A stretch of DNA of 64,000 nt from positions 1,178,001 to 1,242,000 of the forward strand of contig NZ_NEVJ01000003.1 in NCBI RefSeq assembly GCF_002261425.1, in the 5' to 3' direction. The notes beneath the pieces were generated by a model. It was not told the origin of the DNA. It worked only from the letters and a program-made list of their open reading frames with translations, and did not search any database. The translations under genes were made by a program, and so were the position numbers. This document shows positions 44,489 to 53,566 of this stretch, in pieces. The stretch is from Bordetella genomosp. 9 (GTDB lineage Bacteria > Pseudomonadota > Gammaproteobacteria > Burkholderiales > Burkholderiaceae_B). Positions within the stretch are counted from its first letter, which is position 1, and each line of letters starts with the position of its first letter.

Positions 44489-45298
44489 TCAGGCGACGAC
44501 GGGGACCAGGCGGGGCAATACCCGCAGGGCGGTGGCCGCGGTTCCGGCCGCCACGGCCGCCGCATCGATGCCGCGCAGCTCCGCCAGCGCCTGCGCCACG
44601 CCGGCCACCTGCGCGGGTGTATTACGGCGATCGGGTTCATGCAGCCATGCCGGGGGAATATCCGGAGAGTCCGTTTCCAGGACCAGATGTTCCAAACCCA
44701 ATTGCTGCGCATGCCGCCGTATCTGCAGCGACCGCGGGAAGGTCATCGCCCCGCCTATCCCGAGCGCGAAGCCCAGGTCGACGAAACCGCGCGCCTGCTG
44801 TTCGCTGCCATTGAAGGCATGCGCGATACCGCTCCGCACGCCCGGCTGCCGGCGCAGGTGCTTGAGCACGATGTCCTGCGATCGACGGACGTGCAACAGC
44901 ACGGGCAGGCCGAATTCGGCCGCCAGGTCGAGTTGCGCGGCGTAATAGCGTTCCTGTTTGTCGCGGGCTTCGCCGCTGGCGATTTCCTTGACGAAGAAAT
45001 CGAGGCCGATCTCGCCGATGGCGACGAAGCGTGGATCACTCATGGCCGCTTCCACCGCGCCGCGCAGCGCCGTGAGATCGTCGTCCCAGGCCGCGCTCAC
45101 GAACAAAGGATGGATGCCCAAGGCATAGGCGCCGCCGGGCATGGCATGCGCCAAGTCGCGCACCGCCTGGAAATTCCCGCGGCCCACGGCCGGGATCACG
45201 ACCGCCCGTACGCCGGCTTCGACGGCGCGGGCGACGACCTGCGTGCGGTCCGGGTCGAATTCCTGGGCGTCGAGATGGCAGTGCGTGTCGATCAGCAT
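44489..45298 (-). CDS. TatD-family metal-dependent hydrolase
   Basis: A 269-residue TIM-barrel metallohydrolase. Metal ligands are in MLIDTHCHLDAQEFDPDRTQ, AIGEIGLDFFVK, VLLHVRRSQD, IAHAFNGSEQQ and LVLETDSPDIPP. TatD proteins are 3'-5' DNA exonucleases or deoxyribonucleases; some members act in RNA or D-aminoacyl processing. It lies 24 nt after lolD in the same direction, so it may be the third gene of a lolC-lolD-tatD unit. Confidence 0.95.
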   Translation of the reverse strand: MLIDTHCHLDAQEFDPDRTQVVARAVEAGVRAVVIPAVGRGNFQAVRDLAHAMPGGAYALGIHPLFVSAAWDDDLTALRGAVEAAMSDPRFVAIGEIGLDFFVKEIASGEARDKQERYYAAQLDLAAEFGLPVLLHVRRSQDIVLKHLRRQPGVRSGIAHAFNGSEQQARGFVDLGFALGIGGAMTFPRSLQIRRHAQQLGLEHLVLETDSPDIPPAWLHEPDRRNTPAQVAGVAQALAELRGIDAAAVAAGTAATALRVLPRLVPVVA

Positions 45299-45322
45299 GG
45301 GGACTCCTGGTGCCCGTTGCCG

Positions 45323-45997
45323 TTACACCAGGCGGCCCTGCTCCATGGCGAGTTGCCGATCGGCGCGGCTGGCCAGTTCGCGGTCGTGCGTGACGATAGC
45401 AAAGGCCGTACCCGATTCCTTGTTCACGCGGACCAGCAATTCGAACATGCTTTGCGCCGTATTCCGGTCCAGGTTGCCGGTGGGTTCATCCGCCAGCACG
45501 CAGACCGGCCGTGTGACCAGCGCACGGGCCAGCGCCACGCGCTGGCGTTCGCCGCCGGACAACTGCCCCGGGAAATGCAGCGCGCGCGCGGCGAGGCCGA
45601 CCTGTTCGAGCACCGCCTGCGCCTGCTTGCGCGCGCCGTCGCGGTCCATGCGCCGCACGATCAAGGGCATCGCCACGTTGTCGAGCGCGGAGAACTCCGC
45701 CAGCAGATGATGGAATTGATAGACGAAGCCCAGCGCGCGGTTGCGCAACGCGCTCTTGGCGCCCTCCGCCAGCCCGGCGGCGTTGACGCCGTCGACCATC
45801 ACGCTGCCGTGGGTCGGCACGTCCAGCAGCCCGAGTATGTGCAGCAGCGTGCTCTTGCCCGAGCCCGAAGCGCCGACGATGGCCAGCATTTCACCCCGCT
45901 GGATCGACACGCTGACATCGCGCAGGACTTCGATCCGCGCGGGACCTTCGTCGTATACCTTGGTCAGGTTTTCGGCATGCAGCGCGTTATCAGTCAT
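45323..45997 (-). CDS. lolD: Lipoprotein-releasing ABC transporter ATPase LolD
   Basis: A 224-residue ABC ATPase of the MacB/LolD type. The Walker A is AIVGASGSGKSTLLHILGLL, the Q-loop is YQFHHLLAEFSALDNVAMPL, the signature LSGGERQRVALARALV and the Walker B VCVLADEPTGNLD. The FHHLL region following the Q-loop matches LolD's coupling to LolC/E. Together with LolC/E it extracts outer-membrane lipoproteins from the inner membrane for transfer to LolA. It overlaps the lolC stop by 8 nt. Confidence 0.96.
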   Translation of the reverse strand: MTDNALHAENLTKVYDEGPARIEVLRDVSVSIQRGEMLAIVGASGSGKSTLLHILGLLDVPTHGSVMVDGVNAAGLAEGAKSALRNRALGFVYQFHHLLAEFSALDNVAMPLIVRRMDRDGARKQAQAVLEQVGLAARALHFPGQLSGGERQRVALARALVTRPVCVLADEPTGNLDRNTAQSMFELLVRVNKESGTAFAIVTHDRELASRADRQLAMEQGRLV

Positions 45998-47270
45998 GGC
46001 GCAGCACCTGGGCGGGTTGCAGGCGCGACGCGCGCCAGCTCGGGTACAGCGTGGCCAGCAGCGACAGCACCAGCGATGTCACGCCGATGGTAATGATGTC
46101 GGCCATCTCGGGATCCGAGGGCAGTTCGCTGATGAAATAGATCTGGCGCGGCAGGAAATGGATGCCCAGCAGGCGTTCGATGAACGGCACGATGGTCTCG
46201 ATGTTGTAGGCGATCAGCATGCCGCCGACCACGCCCAGCAGCGTGCCCACGATGCCGATCAGCGCCCCCTGCACCAGGAAGATGCGCGCGACCTCGCCGG
46301 GACTGGCTCCCAGGGTGCGCAGGATGGCGATATCCGATTGCTTGTCCTTCACCGCCATCACCAGGGACGACAGCAGGTTGAAGGCGGCCACCGCCACGAT
46401 CAGCGCCAGGATCAGGAACATCATGCGCTTTTCGGTCTGCACGGCGGCGAACCAGGTGCGGTTGTTGCGCGTCCAGTCGCTGGCCGTGATGTAGGGCGGC
46501 AATTGCCTGGCCAGCTCGGCGGCGACCTGCGGCGCGCGCTGCATATCGGCGATGCGCAGGCGCACGCCCGCGGTGCCGCTGTCGCGGAACACCTTGGCCG
46601 CGTCCTCGTCGTCGACGAAGGCCAGCGAGGAATCGTATTCGTAATGCCCTGAGGAGAACACGCCCACCACCGTGAATTGGCGCATGCGCGGCGCGAATCC
46701 GGCTGGACTGATGGAGGCCTGCGGCGCCAGCAGCAACACCGTATCGCCCACCTGCAGGCCCAGGTCGGAGGCCAGGTCGCGGCCCAGCACCACGCCGAAC
46801 GAACCCGGCTTGAGGTCGTCGAGCTTGCCGGCCACCATCTGCCGCGGAATATCGGACACGTGGCCTTCGGTCTGCGGATCGATGCCGCGCACCTGAACGC
46901 CGCGCAGCGCCTGGCCGCGCACCAGCATGCCCTGGGCGGCAACGAAAGGCGCCGCCGCGCGGACTTCCTTATTGGCCTCGGCCGCCTTGGCCAGGGCCTG
47001 CCACTGATTCAGGATGTTTTCGGGATTGCCGCCCGGTACATACAGCTCGATGTGCGGCAGCACCGAAAGCATGCGGTCGCGCACGTCTTTCTGGAAGCCG
47101 TTCATCACGGACAGCACGATGATCAACGCGGCCACGCCCAGGGCGATGCCCGCCATCGAACTGGCGGCGATGAACGATATGAAGCGGTCGCGACGCCCGC
47201 GACGCTGACGGATGCGGGCCATGCCCGCGTAGCGGGCGCCTATCCATAATTCGTAAGGTATTTTCAGCAC
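45990..47270 (-). CDS. lolC: Lipoprotein-releasing ABC transporter permease LolC/E
   Basis: A 426-residue FtsX/MacB-type permease with four membrane helices. The N-terminal helix region is FISFIAASSMAGIALGVAAL, followed by a large periplasmic domain. The C-terminal core has ALIVAVAAFNLLSSLVMAVK, the DKQSDIAILRTLGASPGEVA coupling segment and LYPSWRASRLQPAQVLRHD at the end. Only one permease gene is seen before lolD, as in organisms where a single LolF-like protein replaces the LolC/LolE pair. The label lolC is by convention. Confidence 0.93.
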   Translation of the reverse strand: MLKIPYELWIGARYAGMARIRQRRGRRDRFISFIAASSMAGIALGVAALIIVLSVMNGFQKDVRDRMLSVLPHIELYVPGGNPENILNQWQALAKAAEANKEVRAAAPFVAAQGMLVRGQALRGVQVRGIDPQTEGHVSDIPRQMVAGKLDDLKPGSFGVVLGRDLASDLGLQVGDTVLLLAPQASISPAGFAPRMRQFTVVGVFSSGHYEYDSSLAFVDDEDAAKVFRDSGTAGVRLRIADMQRAPQVAAELARQLPPYITASDWTRNNRTWFAAVQTEKRMMFLILALIVAVAAFNLLSSLVMAVKDKQSDIAILRTLGASPGEVARIFLVQGALIGIVGTLLGVVGGMLIAYNIETIVPFIERLLGIHFLPRQIYFISELPSDPEMADIITIGVTSLVLSLLATLYPSWRASRLQPAQVLRHD

Positions 47271-47323
47271 TCGCGCATTATGGCACTAACGGCCCGGCGG
47301 CCGGGCGCACTACAATCCCGGCC

Positions 47324-48358
47324 ATGCAAATCGTCATTCCCGGCGTGCTGCCCCCCAGCGCGCCCATCGCCGCGGAGCTGGCGAAGCGGCTGCCCACGGC
47401 GGCCCCGACCCTGTACGCCTGGATGCGCCTGGGTACCGGGCGGCAGGCTCCCTTCGATCCCCACGAACACGGCTGCACCCCTTATGAAGCGTGGCGGCTG
47501 GAGCAGGCGGGCTTCCGCCCGGCCGCCGGACAGCCCATGGGCGCCGGCCTGGGGCCGTTGCTGGCGACGGAAGACGACGGTCACGCGGCCGGCGGCCCCG
47601 TTGACGCCGCGTTGACTAGCGCCCCCGGCTCCGCACCGGCTGCCGGGTCTCCCGCGCGCGAGCCGGTCTGGATCGCCGACCTGGCGCACATCGCCCTGGG
47701 CACCGACCGCGCCAGCCTGGTGCCCGCGCAGGCGCTGGAAGTGACCGCCGCCGAAGGCGCGGCCCTGTTCGAATCCGCGCGCCCGCTGTTCGACGACACG
47801 CCATTCGACGCTACCCCGCTGCGCCCCTATCGCTGGCGCGTCGCCATTCCGGCCGGCATGGCCCTGCCCAGCGCCAGCCCGGACGTCGTGGCGGGCCAGC
47901 CGCTCAACACCTGGTGGACCCAGGACGCCTCGGCCCGCCCCTGGCGCCGCCTGCTCAATGAAATCCAGATGGCCTGGTACGACCATCCCGTGAACGAGCA
48001 ACGCATGGCGCGCGGCCAATTGCCGGTCAACGGCATCTGGCTCTATGGCGGCGCCCTGCCCTGGTCGCCGGCGTCGACGGCTTCGGGCCCGGACGCCGTC
48101 CCTCCCGCCGCGCGGACCCTGCTCGCGGCCGCCCAGGCCGAGGATTGGGCCGCCTGGCTGCAGGCCATCGAACGCCTGGATGCCGAAACACTGAAGCCGC
48201 GGGCCGACGCCCAAGGCCGTCCGCTGGAAGCGTTGAACCTGACGCTGCTGGGGCGCGACCGCCGCGCAACCCTGGCGCTGCGGCCCCGCAATCCGCTCTT
48301 GCGCTGGCTGCCGGCGCGCGAACAATCCTGGAGGGCCTGGTGGTCTCCCCCCGTCTGA
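47324..48358 (+). CDS. RpfE-family conserved protein upstream of recJ
   Basis: A 344-residue protein that starts MQIVIPGVLPPSAPIAAELA. It has the conserved pieces PAGMALPSASPDVVAGQPLN, LNEIQMAWYDHPVNEQRMAR and LPVNGIWLYGGALPW, which match the RpfE-type/hypothetical phosphoglycerate-mutase-like family next to recJ. No catalytic motif of a real phosphoglycerate mutase is seen. In Xanthomonas this gene belongs to the rpf cluster, also next to recJ, so the order is conserved; its biochemical function is unproven. The recJ start lies inside its 3' end (overlap 19 nt). Confidence 0.75.
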   Translation: MQIVIPGVLPPSAPIAAELAKRLPTAAPTLYAWMRLGTGRQAPFDPHEHGCTPYEAWRLEQAGFRPAAGQPMGAGLGPLLATEDDGHAAGGPVDAALTSAPGSAPAAGSPAREPVWIADLAHIALGTDRASLVPAQALEVTAAEGAALFESARPLFDDTPFDATPLRPYRWRVAIPAGMALPSASPDVVAGQPLNTWWTQDASARPWRRLLNEIQMAWYDHPVNEQRMARGQLPVNGIWLYGGALPWSPASTASGPDAVPPAARTLLAAAQAEDWAAWLQAIERLDAETLKPRADAQGRPLEALNLTLLGRDRRATLALRPRNPLLRWLPAREQSWRAWWSPPV

Positions 48359-50040
48359 CCGTACGCTCCGGCGATCCTTCGATCTGCCGCATGCTGGAAG
48401 CCGCCGGCATCCATCCCCTGCTGGCGCGCCTGTGGGCCGCGCGCGGCGTCGCGCATCCCGACCAGACCCGGCTGGCCTGGCCCGCGCTGGTGCCGCCCAC
48501 CCATCTGACCTGCGCGGACCAGGCGGCGGTGATCCTGGCCGACGCGATCCAGCGGCGGCTGCGCCTGCTGATCGTGGCCGACTACGATTGCGACGGCGCC
48601 ACCGCCTGCGCCGTGGGGCTGAGGGCGCTGCGCGCCATGGGCGCCATCGTCGAGTTCCTGGTCCCGAACCGCTTCGAAACCGGCTATGGCCTGTCGCCCG
48701 CCGTGGTGGAGCTGGCCTGCCGCCATCATGCCGGCAAGCCCGACCTCATCGTCACCGTGGACAACGGCATCGCCAGCGTGGATGGCGTGGCCAGCGCCAA
48801 TGCCGCCGGCATAGGCGTGCTGATCACCGATCACCACCTGCCGGGCGACCGGCTGCCCGACGCGCTGGCCATCGTCAATCCCAACCAGCCGGGCTGCGGT
48901 TTCCCGTCCAAGAACCTGGCCGGCGTGGGCGTCATTTTCTACCTGATGCTGGCCCTGCGCGCGGAACTGCGCCGCCGTGGCGTCTATCCGCCCGACGGCG
49001 GTCCACGCCTGGATGCCCTGTCCGACCTGGTGGCCCTGGGCACCGTGGCCGACGTGGTCAAGCTCGATGCCAACAACCGCCTGCTCGTGACGCAGGGCCT
49101 GCAGCGCATACGCAGCGGCCGCATGCAGGCCGGGCTGCGCGCCTTGTATGCCGTGGCCGGCCGCGAACCCCGCGCGGCCAACGCCTTCGACCTGGGCTTC
49201 GCGCTGGGGCCGCGCATCAATGCGGCCGGCCGGCTGTCCGACATGAGCCTGGGCATCGAATGCCTGACGACGGACGATGAAGCGCGCGCGCTGGAAATCG
49301 CCCGCGAACTGGACAGCATCAACCGCGACCGGCGCACGATCGAAGCAACGATGCGCGAACAGGCCATGGCCGCCATGCAGGAAGCGGAAGCAGCTGCCGG
49401 TGCCACGGTTTGCGTCTATGACGACAGCTGGCACCAGGGCGTGGTCGGCCTGGTGGCGTCGCGTCTCAAGGAACAATTCTGGCGCCCCACCCTGGCGTTC
49501 GCGCCGGCGGGCGAGGACGAACTGCGCGGCTCCGGCCGCTCCATCCCGGACGTCCATCTGCGCGACGTGCTGGACCTGGTGTCCAAGCGCGACCCCACGC
49601 TGATCCGCAAGTTCGGCGGGCACGCCATGGCGGCGGGGCTGACCGTGGGCCGGACCGACTTTCCGCGCTTCGCGCCGGCCTTCGAAGCCGCGGTGCGCGA
49701 ACTGACGGGGCGCGACAATTTCGAGCCGGTGCTGGAAACCGATGGTTCGCTGGAGTCGGGCTACGCCAATGCCGACGTCGCCGGCTTGCTGCAACAGCAG
49801 GTCTGGGGCTCGGGCTTCGCCGCGCCGCTATTCCTGGACACGTTCCAGATCCGCGCGCAGCGCCTGCTGGGCGACAAGCACCTGAAGCTGACGCTGGAGC
49901 GCGGCCACCAGCGCTTCGACGCCATCTGGTTCGGCCAGACGCGCCTGTTGCCGGAAACGGTGGACGTGGCCTACCGGCTGGAACAGAACGTCTGGAACGG
50001 CCGCGTGTCCGTGCAGCTGGTGGTCGAACACGCGGCGTGA
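48340..50040 (+). CDS. recJ: Single-stranded-DNA-specific 5'-3' exonuclease RecJ
   Basis: A 566-residue DHH/DHHA1 nuclease. The metal sites are in LLIVADYDCDGATACAVGLR, VTVDNGIASVDGV and VLITDHHLPGDRLPDALAIV. The middle ALGTVADVVKLDANNRLLVT and the DHHA1 part RKFGGHAMAAGLTV are standard. RecJ acts in RecF-pathway recombination, base excision repair and mismatch repair. The start is GTG at 48340 after CTGGAGGGC, overlapping the rpfE-like gene, so the two are coupled. A longer frame upstream is the shadow of that gene. Confidence 0.96.
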   Translation: MVSPRLTVRSGDPSICRMLEAAGIHPLLARLWAARGVAHPDQTRLAWPALVPPTHLTCADQAAVILADAIQRRLRLLIVADYDCDGATACAVGLRALRAMGAIVEFLVPNRFETGYGLSPAVVELACRHHAGKPDLIVTVDNGIASVDGVASANAAGIGVLITDHHLPGDRLPDALAIVNPNQPGCGFPSKNLAGVGVIFYLMLALRAELRRRGVYPPDGGPRLDALSDLVALGTVADVVKLDANNRLLVTQGLQRIRSGRMQAGLRALYAVAGREPRAANAFDLGFALGPRINAAGRLSDMSLGIECLTTDDEARALEIARELDSINRDRRTIEATMREQAMAAMQEAEAAAGATVCVYDDSWHQGVVGLVASRLKEQFWRPTLAFAPAGEDELRGSGRSIPDVHLRDVLDLVSKRDPTLIRKFGGHAMAAGLTVGRTDFPRFAPAFEAAVRELTGRDNFEPVLETDGSLESGYANADVAGLLQQQVWGSGFAAPLFLDTFQIRAQRLLGDKHLKLTLERGHQRFDAIWFGQTRLLPETVDVAYRLEQNVWNGRVSVQLVVEHAA

Positions 50041-50056
50041 TGAAAGCGCCTGACGC

Positions 50057-51376
50057 CTAACGGTTCACCAGTTTGGCGGGCTGGGCCAGGGCGATCAGCG
50101 CGCCCGCGCACAGGCAGGCGGCCAATACGTAGATGCCGCTGTTGGTCGAGCCCGTCGTGTCCTTCAGCCAGCCCACCAGGTACGGGCTGATGAAGCCCGC
50201 CAGATTGCTCACCGAATTGATCAGCGCGATGCCCGCGGCGGCCGCCGTCCCGCCCAGCACGGCGGTGGGCAGGCTCCAGAACAGCGGCAACACCGTGCAG
50301 ATGCCCACGTTCGCCACCGTCAGCGCCAGGATGGCGATCCAGGTATTGCCGCTATACATGGCGGACACCACCAGCCCCGCCGCCCCGATCAGCGAAGGAA
50401 TCGCCAGGTGCCAGCGGCGCTCGTGCTTCCGGTCCGAACTGCGCGCGATCAGGATCATGCCGATGACCGCGAACAGGTTCGGCACCGCGGTCAGCAGCCC
50501 GATCGTCAGGGGATCTTGCACGCCGGTGTTGCGGATCAGCGTGGGCATCCAGAAACCGACGCCGTACAGCCCCATGACGAAGGAAAAGTAGATGCTGGCC
50601 ATGGCCCAGACGCGCGGCTTGGTCATCGCTTCGCGGATGGGCGGATCCTGCTTGGTTTTCTCTTCCGCCTCGATATTGCGCGCCAGCGTCGCGCGCTCGC
50701 TCTCGGTCAGCCACTTCGCCTGGCTGATGCGGTCGTCCAGATACCACAGCACGACCAGGCCGATGACGATCGACGGCAACCCTTCCAGGATGAACAGCCA
50801 TTGCCAGCCGGCCATGCCATGGTCACCGTGGAAGGTGTGCATGATCCAGCCGGAAACGGGGCCGCCGATCAATCCCGACAAAGGCACCGCGGTCATGAAG
50901 AACGTGGTGATGCGGCCACGGCGCGCATGCGGGAACCAGTAGGTCAGGTACAGGATGATGCCCGGGAAGAAGCCGGCTTCCGCCAGGCCGAGCAGGAAGC
51001 GCAGCAGATAGAACATGCCGGGCGTCGTCACGAAGATCATCGCGGACGAAATGATGCCCCAGGTGATCATGATGCGCGCGATCCAACGGCGCGCGCCGAC
51101 GCGATGCAGGATGATGTTGCTGGGCACTTCGAAGATGAAATAGCCCAGGAAGAAAATCCCCGCGCCCAGTCCGTAGACCGTGTCGCTGAACTGCAGGTCC
51201 TGCAGCATCTGCAACTTGGCGAAACCCACGTTCACGCGGTCCAGGTAGGCGACCACGTAGCAAAGCACCAGGAAAGGCACCAGCCGCAAGGTCACCTTAC
51301 GGTAGAGCGGATCTTCCGCGCTGGTCGCGGGCGCCGACGCGCCGGGTGTCATGACGGTTTCCATCGTCTCCTCCAT
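50057..51376 (-). CDS. MFS transporter, anion:cation symporter (ACS) family
   Basis: A 439-residue transporter with 12 predicted helices. The ACS/tartrate-type family is supported by LCYVVAYLDRVNVGFAKLQM in helix 1, LGYFIFEVPSNIILHRVGAR, LLGLAEAGFFPGIILYLTYW, PLSGLIGGPVSGWIM and the WLFILEGLPSIVIGLVV helix. Family members carry tartrate, phthalate, glucarate or similar organic acids, so a carboxylate is likely. It interrupts the recJ-prfB order. The ATG at 51364 is an alternative start. Confidence 0.92.
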   Translation of the reverse strand: MEETMETVMTPGASAPATSAEDPLYRKVTLRLVPFLVLCYVVAYLDRVNVGFAKLQMLQDLQFSDTVYGLGAGIFFLGYFIFEVPSNIILHRVGARRWIARIMITWGIISSAMIFVTTPGMFYLLRFLLGLAEAGFFPGIILYLTYWFPHARRGRITTFFMTAVPLSGLIGGPVSGWIMHTFHGDHGMAGWQWLFILEGLPSIVIGLVVLWYLDDRISQAKWLTESERATLARNIEAEEKTKQDPPIREAMTKPRVWAMASIYFSFVMGLYGVGFWMPTLIRNTGVQDPLTIGLLTAVPNLFAVIGMILIARSSDRKHERRWHLAIPSLIGAAGLVVSAMYSGNTWIAILALTVANVGICTVLPLFWSLPTAVLGGTAAAAGIALINSVSNLAGFISPYLVGWLKDTTGSTNSGIYVLAACLCAGALIALAQPAKLVNR

Positions 51377-51590
51377 TACGGACGGTTATGTAAAGGCCAG
51401 CTCGTGGTCGCCCGGGCGCGCGCGTCGCGTCGCCCCAGGCATGGCCGGCTTGCAAACTCCCGCAGGCTAGTCGGCATTGCTGACTAAAACCTGAATAAAA
51501 CCGCTGCGCCTGGCCCCCAAGGCAGGCTAAAATGTTCGGTTTTCGAAATTCAGCCAGACTCTGTGTCCAGAGTCGCAGCCAGGACCCATC

Positions 51591-52695
51591 ATGGAAGCCG
51601 AACGCCAGAACCAGATCGCCGCCCGCCTCGCCGACTACGCGGAGCGCGAAAAGGCGCTACGGAGGTATCTTTGACTACGATGCCAAGTCCGAACGCCTGC
51701 AAGTCGTAAACGCCGAACTCGAAAACCCCGACGTCTGGAACGATCCCAAGCACGCCCAGGATCTGGGCCGTGAAAAGAAAAGCCTGGAAGATGTCGTCCA
51801 GACGCTGTCCGCGCTGGGCAGCGGCCTGGCGGACGCCGCCGAACTGTTCGAACTGGCCGCCTCCGACGAAGACGACGCCACGCTGCTGTCCATCGAAACG
51901 GACGCCGACGCTTTCCAGGAAAAACTCGAAGGCCTGGAATTCCGCCGCATGTTCGCCAATCCGGCCGATCCGCTGAACTGCTTCCTGGACATCCAGGCCG
52001 GCGCCGGCGGCACCGAAGCCCAGGACTGGGCGTCGATGCTGCTGCGCCAGTACCTGAAATACTGCGAACGCAAAGGCTTCAAGGCCGAGATCCTGGAAGA
52101 ATCCGAAGGCGAAGTCGCCGGCATCAAGTCGGCCACCATCAAGGTGGAAGGCGAATACGCCTTCGGCTACCTGCGCACCGAAACCGGCGTGCATCGCCTC
52201 GTGCGCAAAAGCCCCTTCGATTCCTCCGGCGGGCGCCATACCTCCTTCGCCAGCGTTTTCGTCTATCCGGAGATCGACGATTCCTTCGAAATCGAGATCA
52301 ATCCGGCCGACCTGCGCGTGGATACCTATCGCGCCAGCGGCGCCGGCGGCCAGCACATCAACAAAACCGACTCCGCGGTCCGCATCACCCACATGCCCAC
52401 CGGCATCGTGGTGCAATGCCAGAACGACCGGTCGCAGCACCGCAACCGCGCGGAAGCCATGCAGATGCTGAAGTCGCGCCTGTATGAACTGGAAATGCGC
52501 AATCGGATGGCGGAACAGCAGAAGCTGGAAGACTCCAAGACGGACGTCGGCTGGGGCCACCAGATCCGCTCCTACGTGCTGGACCAGAGTCGCATCAAGG
52601 ACCTGCGCACCAACGTGGAAATCTCGAATACGCAGAAAGTCCTGGACGGCGACCTGGATCCTTTCATCCAGGCCAGCCTGAAACAGGGCGTCTGA
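51591..52695 (+). CDS. prfB: Peptide chain release factor 2, with programmed +1 frameshift
   Basis: RF2 recognises UAA and UGA stop codons and releases the peptide. It is encoded in two frames: codons 1-27 start at ATG 51591 and end CTT, then an in-frame TGA at 51672-51674. A +1 shift at CTT-TGA-C continues at 51673 (GAC) to give about 367 residues in all. The shift site GGAGGTATCTTTGAC has the internal Shine-Dalgarno GGAGG at the classic position, so RF2 controls its own level. The GGQ loop ([19 protein letters not shown]) and the SPF recognition motif ([11 protein letters not shown]) are present. Confidence 0.97.
51661..51675 (+). promoter_or_regulatory. RF2 programmed frameshift signal
   Basis: GGAGGTATCTTTGAC holds an internal Shine-Dalgarno (GGAGG) three bases before the slippery CTT, followed by the TGA stop and C. 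The poor stop context is read as a stop when RF2 is plentiful and slips +1 when it is scarce. It matches the Escherichia coli site (AGGGGGTATCTTTGAC) nearly base for base. Confidence 0.95.
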
Positions 52696-52705
52696 CGCTC
52701 CGTTG

Positions 52706-52738
52706 CTTGTTCCGTGATTGTTCCGTGATTGTTCCGTT
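52706..52738 (+). repeat. Three 11-bp tandem units after prfB
   Basis: The units CTTGTTCCGTG, ATTGTTCCGTG and ATTGTTCCGTT follow each other just beyond the prfB stop, with a fourth looser copy after them. This is a short tandem repeat in the gap before the SDR gene. No role is evident. Confidence 0.7.
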
Positions 52739-52802
52739 TGATTGCTCCCTTTGACGTTCAGCAAATCCCCAACCTTCGACGTTCGCGCATAAAGGCCATT
52801 CC

Positions 52803-53558
52803 ATGACCCAATCCGTAGTCGTTCTGACCGGCGCTTCCCGCGGCATCGGCGCCGCACTGGCGCGTCAGCTGGCCAAACCGGGCACGCGCCTGATCACCCT
52901 GGCCCGGCGCCAGGATCCCGAACTGGCGGCCCATGCCGAGGCCCAGGGCGTGGAACTGGAACAGATCGCCGTCGACCTCGCGGATACCGCCGCGGCGACC
53001 GCCGTCGCCGCGCGCGTGGCCGCCGGGCTGCCGCGCGACGCCAGGCGCTACGCGCTGATCAACAACGCCGGCACGGTGAACCCCGTCGCGGCCGTGGATA
53101 CCCTGGACGACGCGGCCGCCATCAATCAGGCCCTGAACCTGAACGTCGTGGCGGTCATGCTGCTGACCTCCCGCTTCCTGGCGGCCACGCGCGACCTGCA
53201 GGCGGACCGCCGGGTGCTGAACATTTCCTCCGGCGCCGGCCGCAATCCGACCGCCGGCTGGGGCGTCTACTGCGCCACCAAGGCCGCGCTGGACATGTAC
53301 ACGCGCGTCGCCAAGCAGGAGCACGACGCCCATGGCGCCCGCTTCGCCTCGCTGGCGCCGGGCGTGGTCGACACCGACATGCAGGGCGTCATCCGTGGCA
53401 GCAACCCGGGCGCCTTCCCTGCCCTGCCGCGCTTCCAGGACCTGCACGCCAGCGGCAAGCTGGCCGCGCCGGCCGACGTCGCCGCGCGCATCGCCGCCTA
53501 TCTGGAACGCGACGATTTCGGCAACACCGAAATCGACGACATCCGCAATTACAACTGA
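52803..53558 (+). CDS. SDR family oxidoreductase
   Basis: A 251-residue short-chain dehydrogenase. The cofactor loop is [20 protein letters not shown], with [30 protein letters not shown] (catalytic Ser, Tyr and Lys) and [16 protein letters not shown]. Arginine after strand 2 (LARRQDPEL) suggests NADPH. It resembles benzil reductase and sepiapterin-reductase-like SDRs (YueD type). It sits between prfB and lysS and 8 nt before lysS, so it is probably co-transcribed with lysS. Confidence 0.9.
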   Translation: MTQSVVVLTGASRGIGAALARQLAKPGTRLITLARRQDPELAAHAEAQGVELEQIAVDLADTAAATAVAARVAAGLPRDARRYALINNAGTVNPVAAVDTLDDAAAINQALNLNVVAVMLLTSRFLAATRDLQADRRVLNISSGAGRNPTAGWGVYCATKAALDMYTRVAKQEHDAHGARFASLAPGVVDTDMQGVIRGSNPGAFPALPRFQDLHASGKLAAPADVAARIAAYLERDDFGNTEIDDIRNYN

Positions 53559-53566
53559 TCCGTACC

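Noticed and set aside
48043..49794. 583-residue minus-strand frame opposite recJ
   Set aside because: Shadow of recJ, without similarity or start signal.
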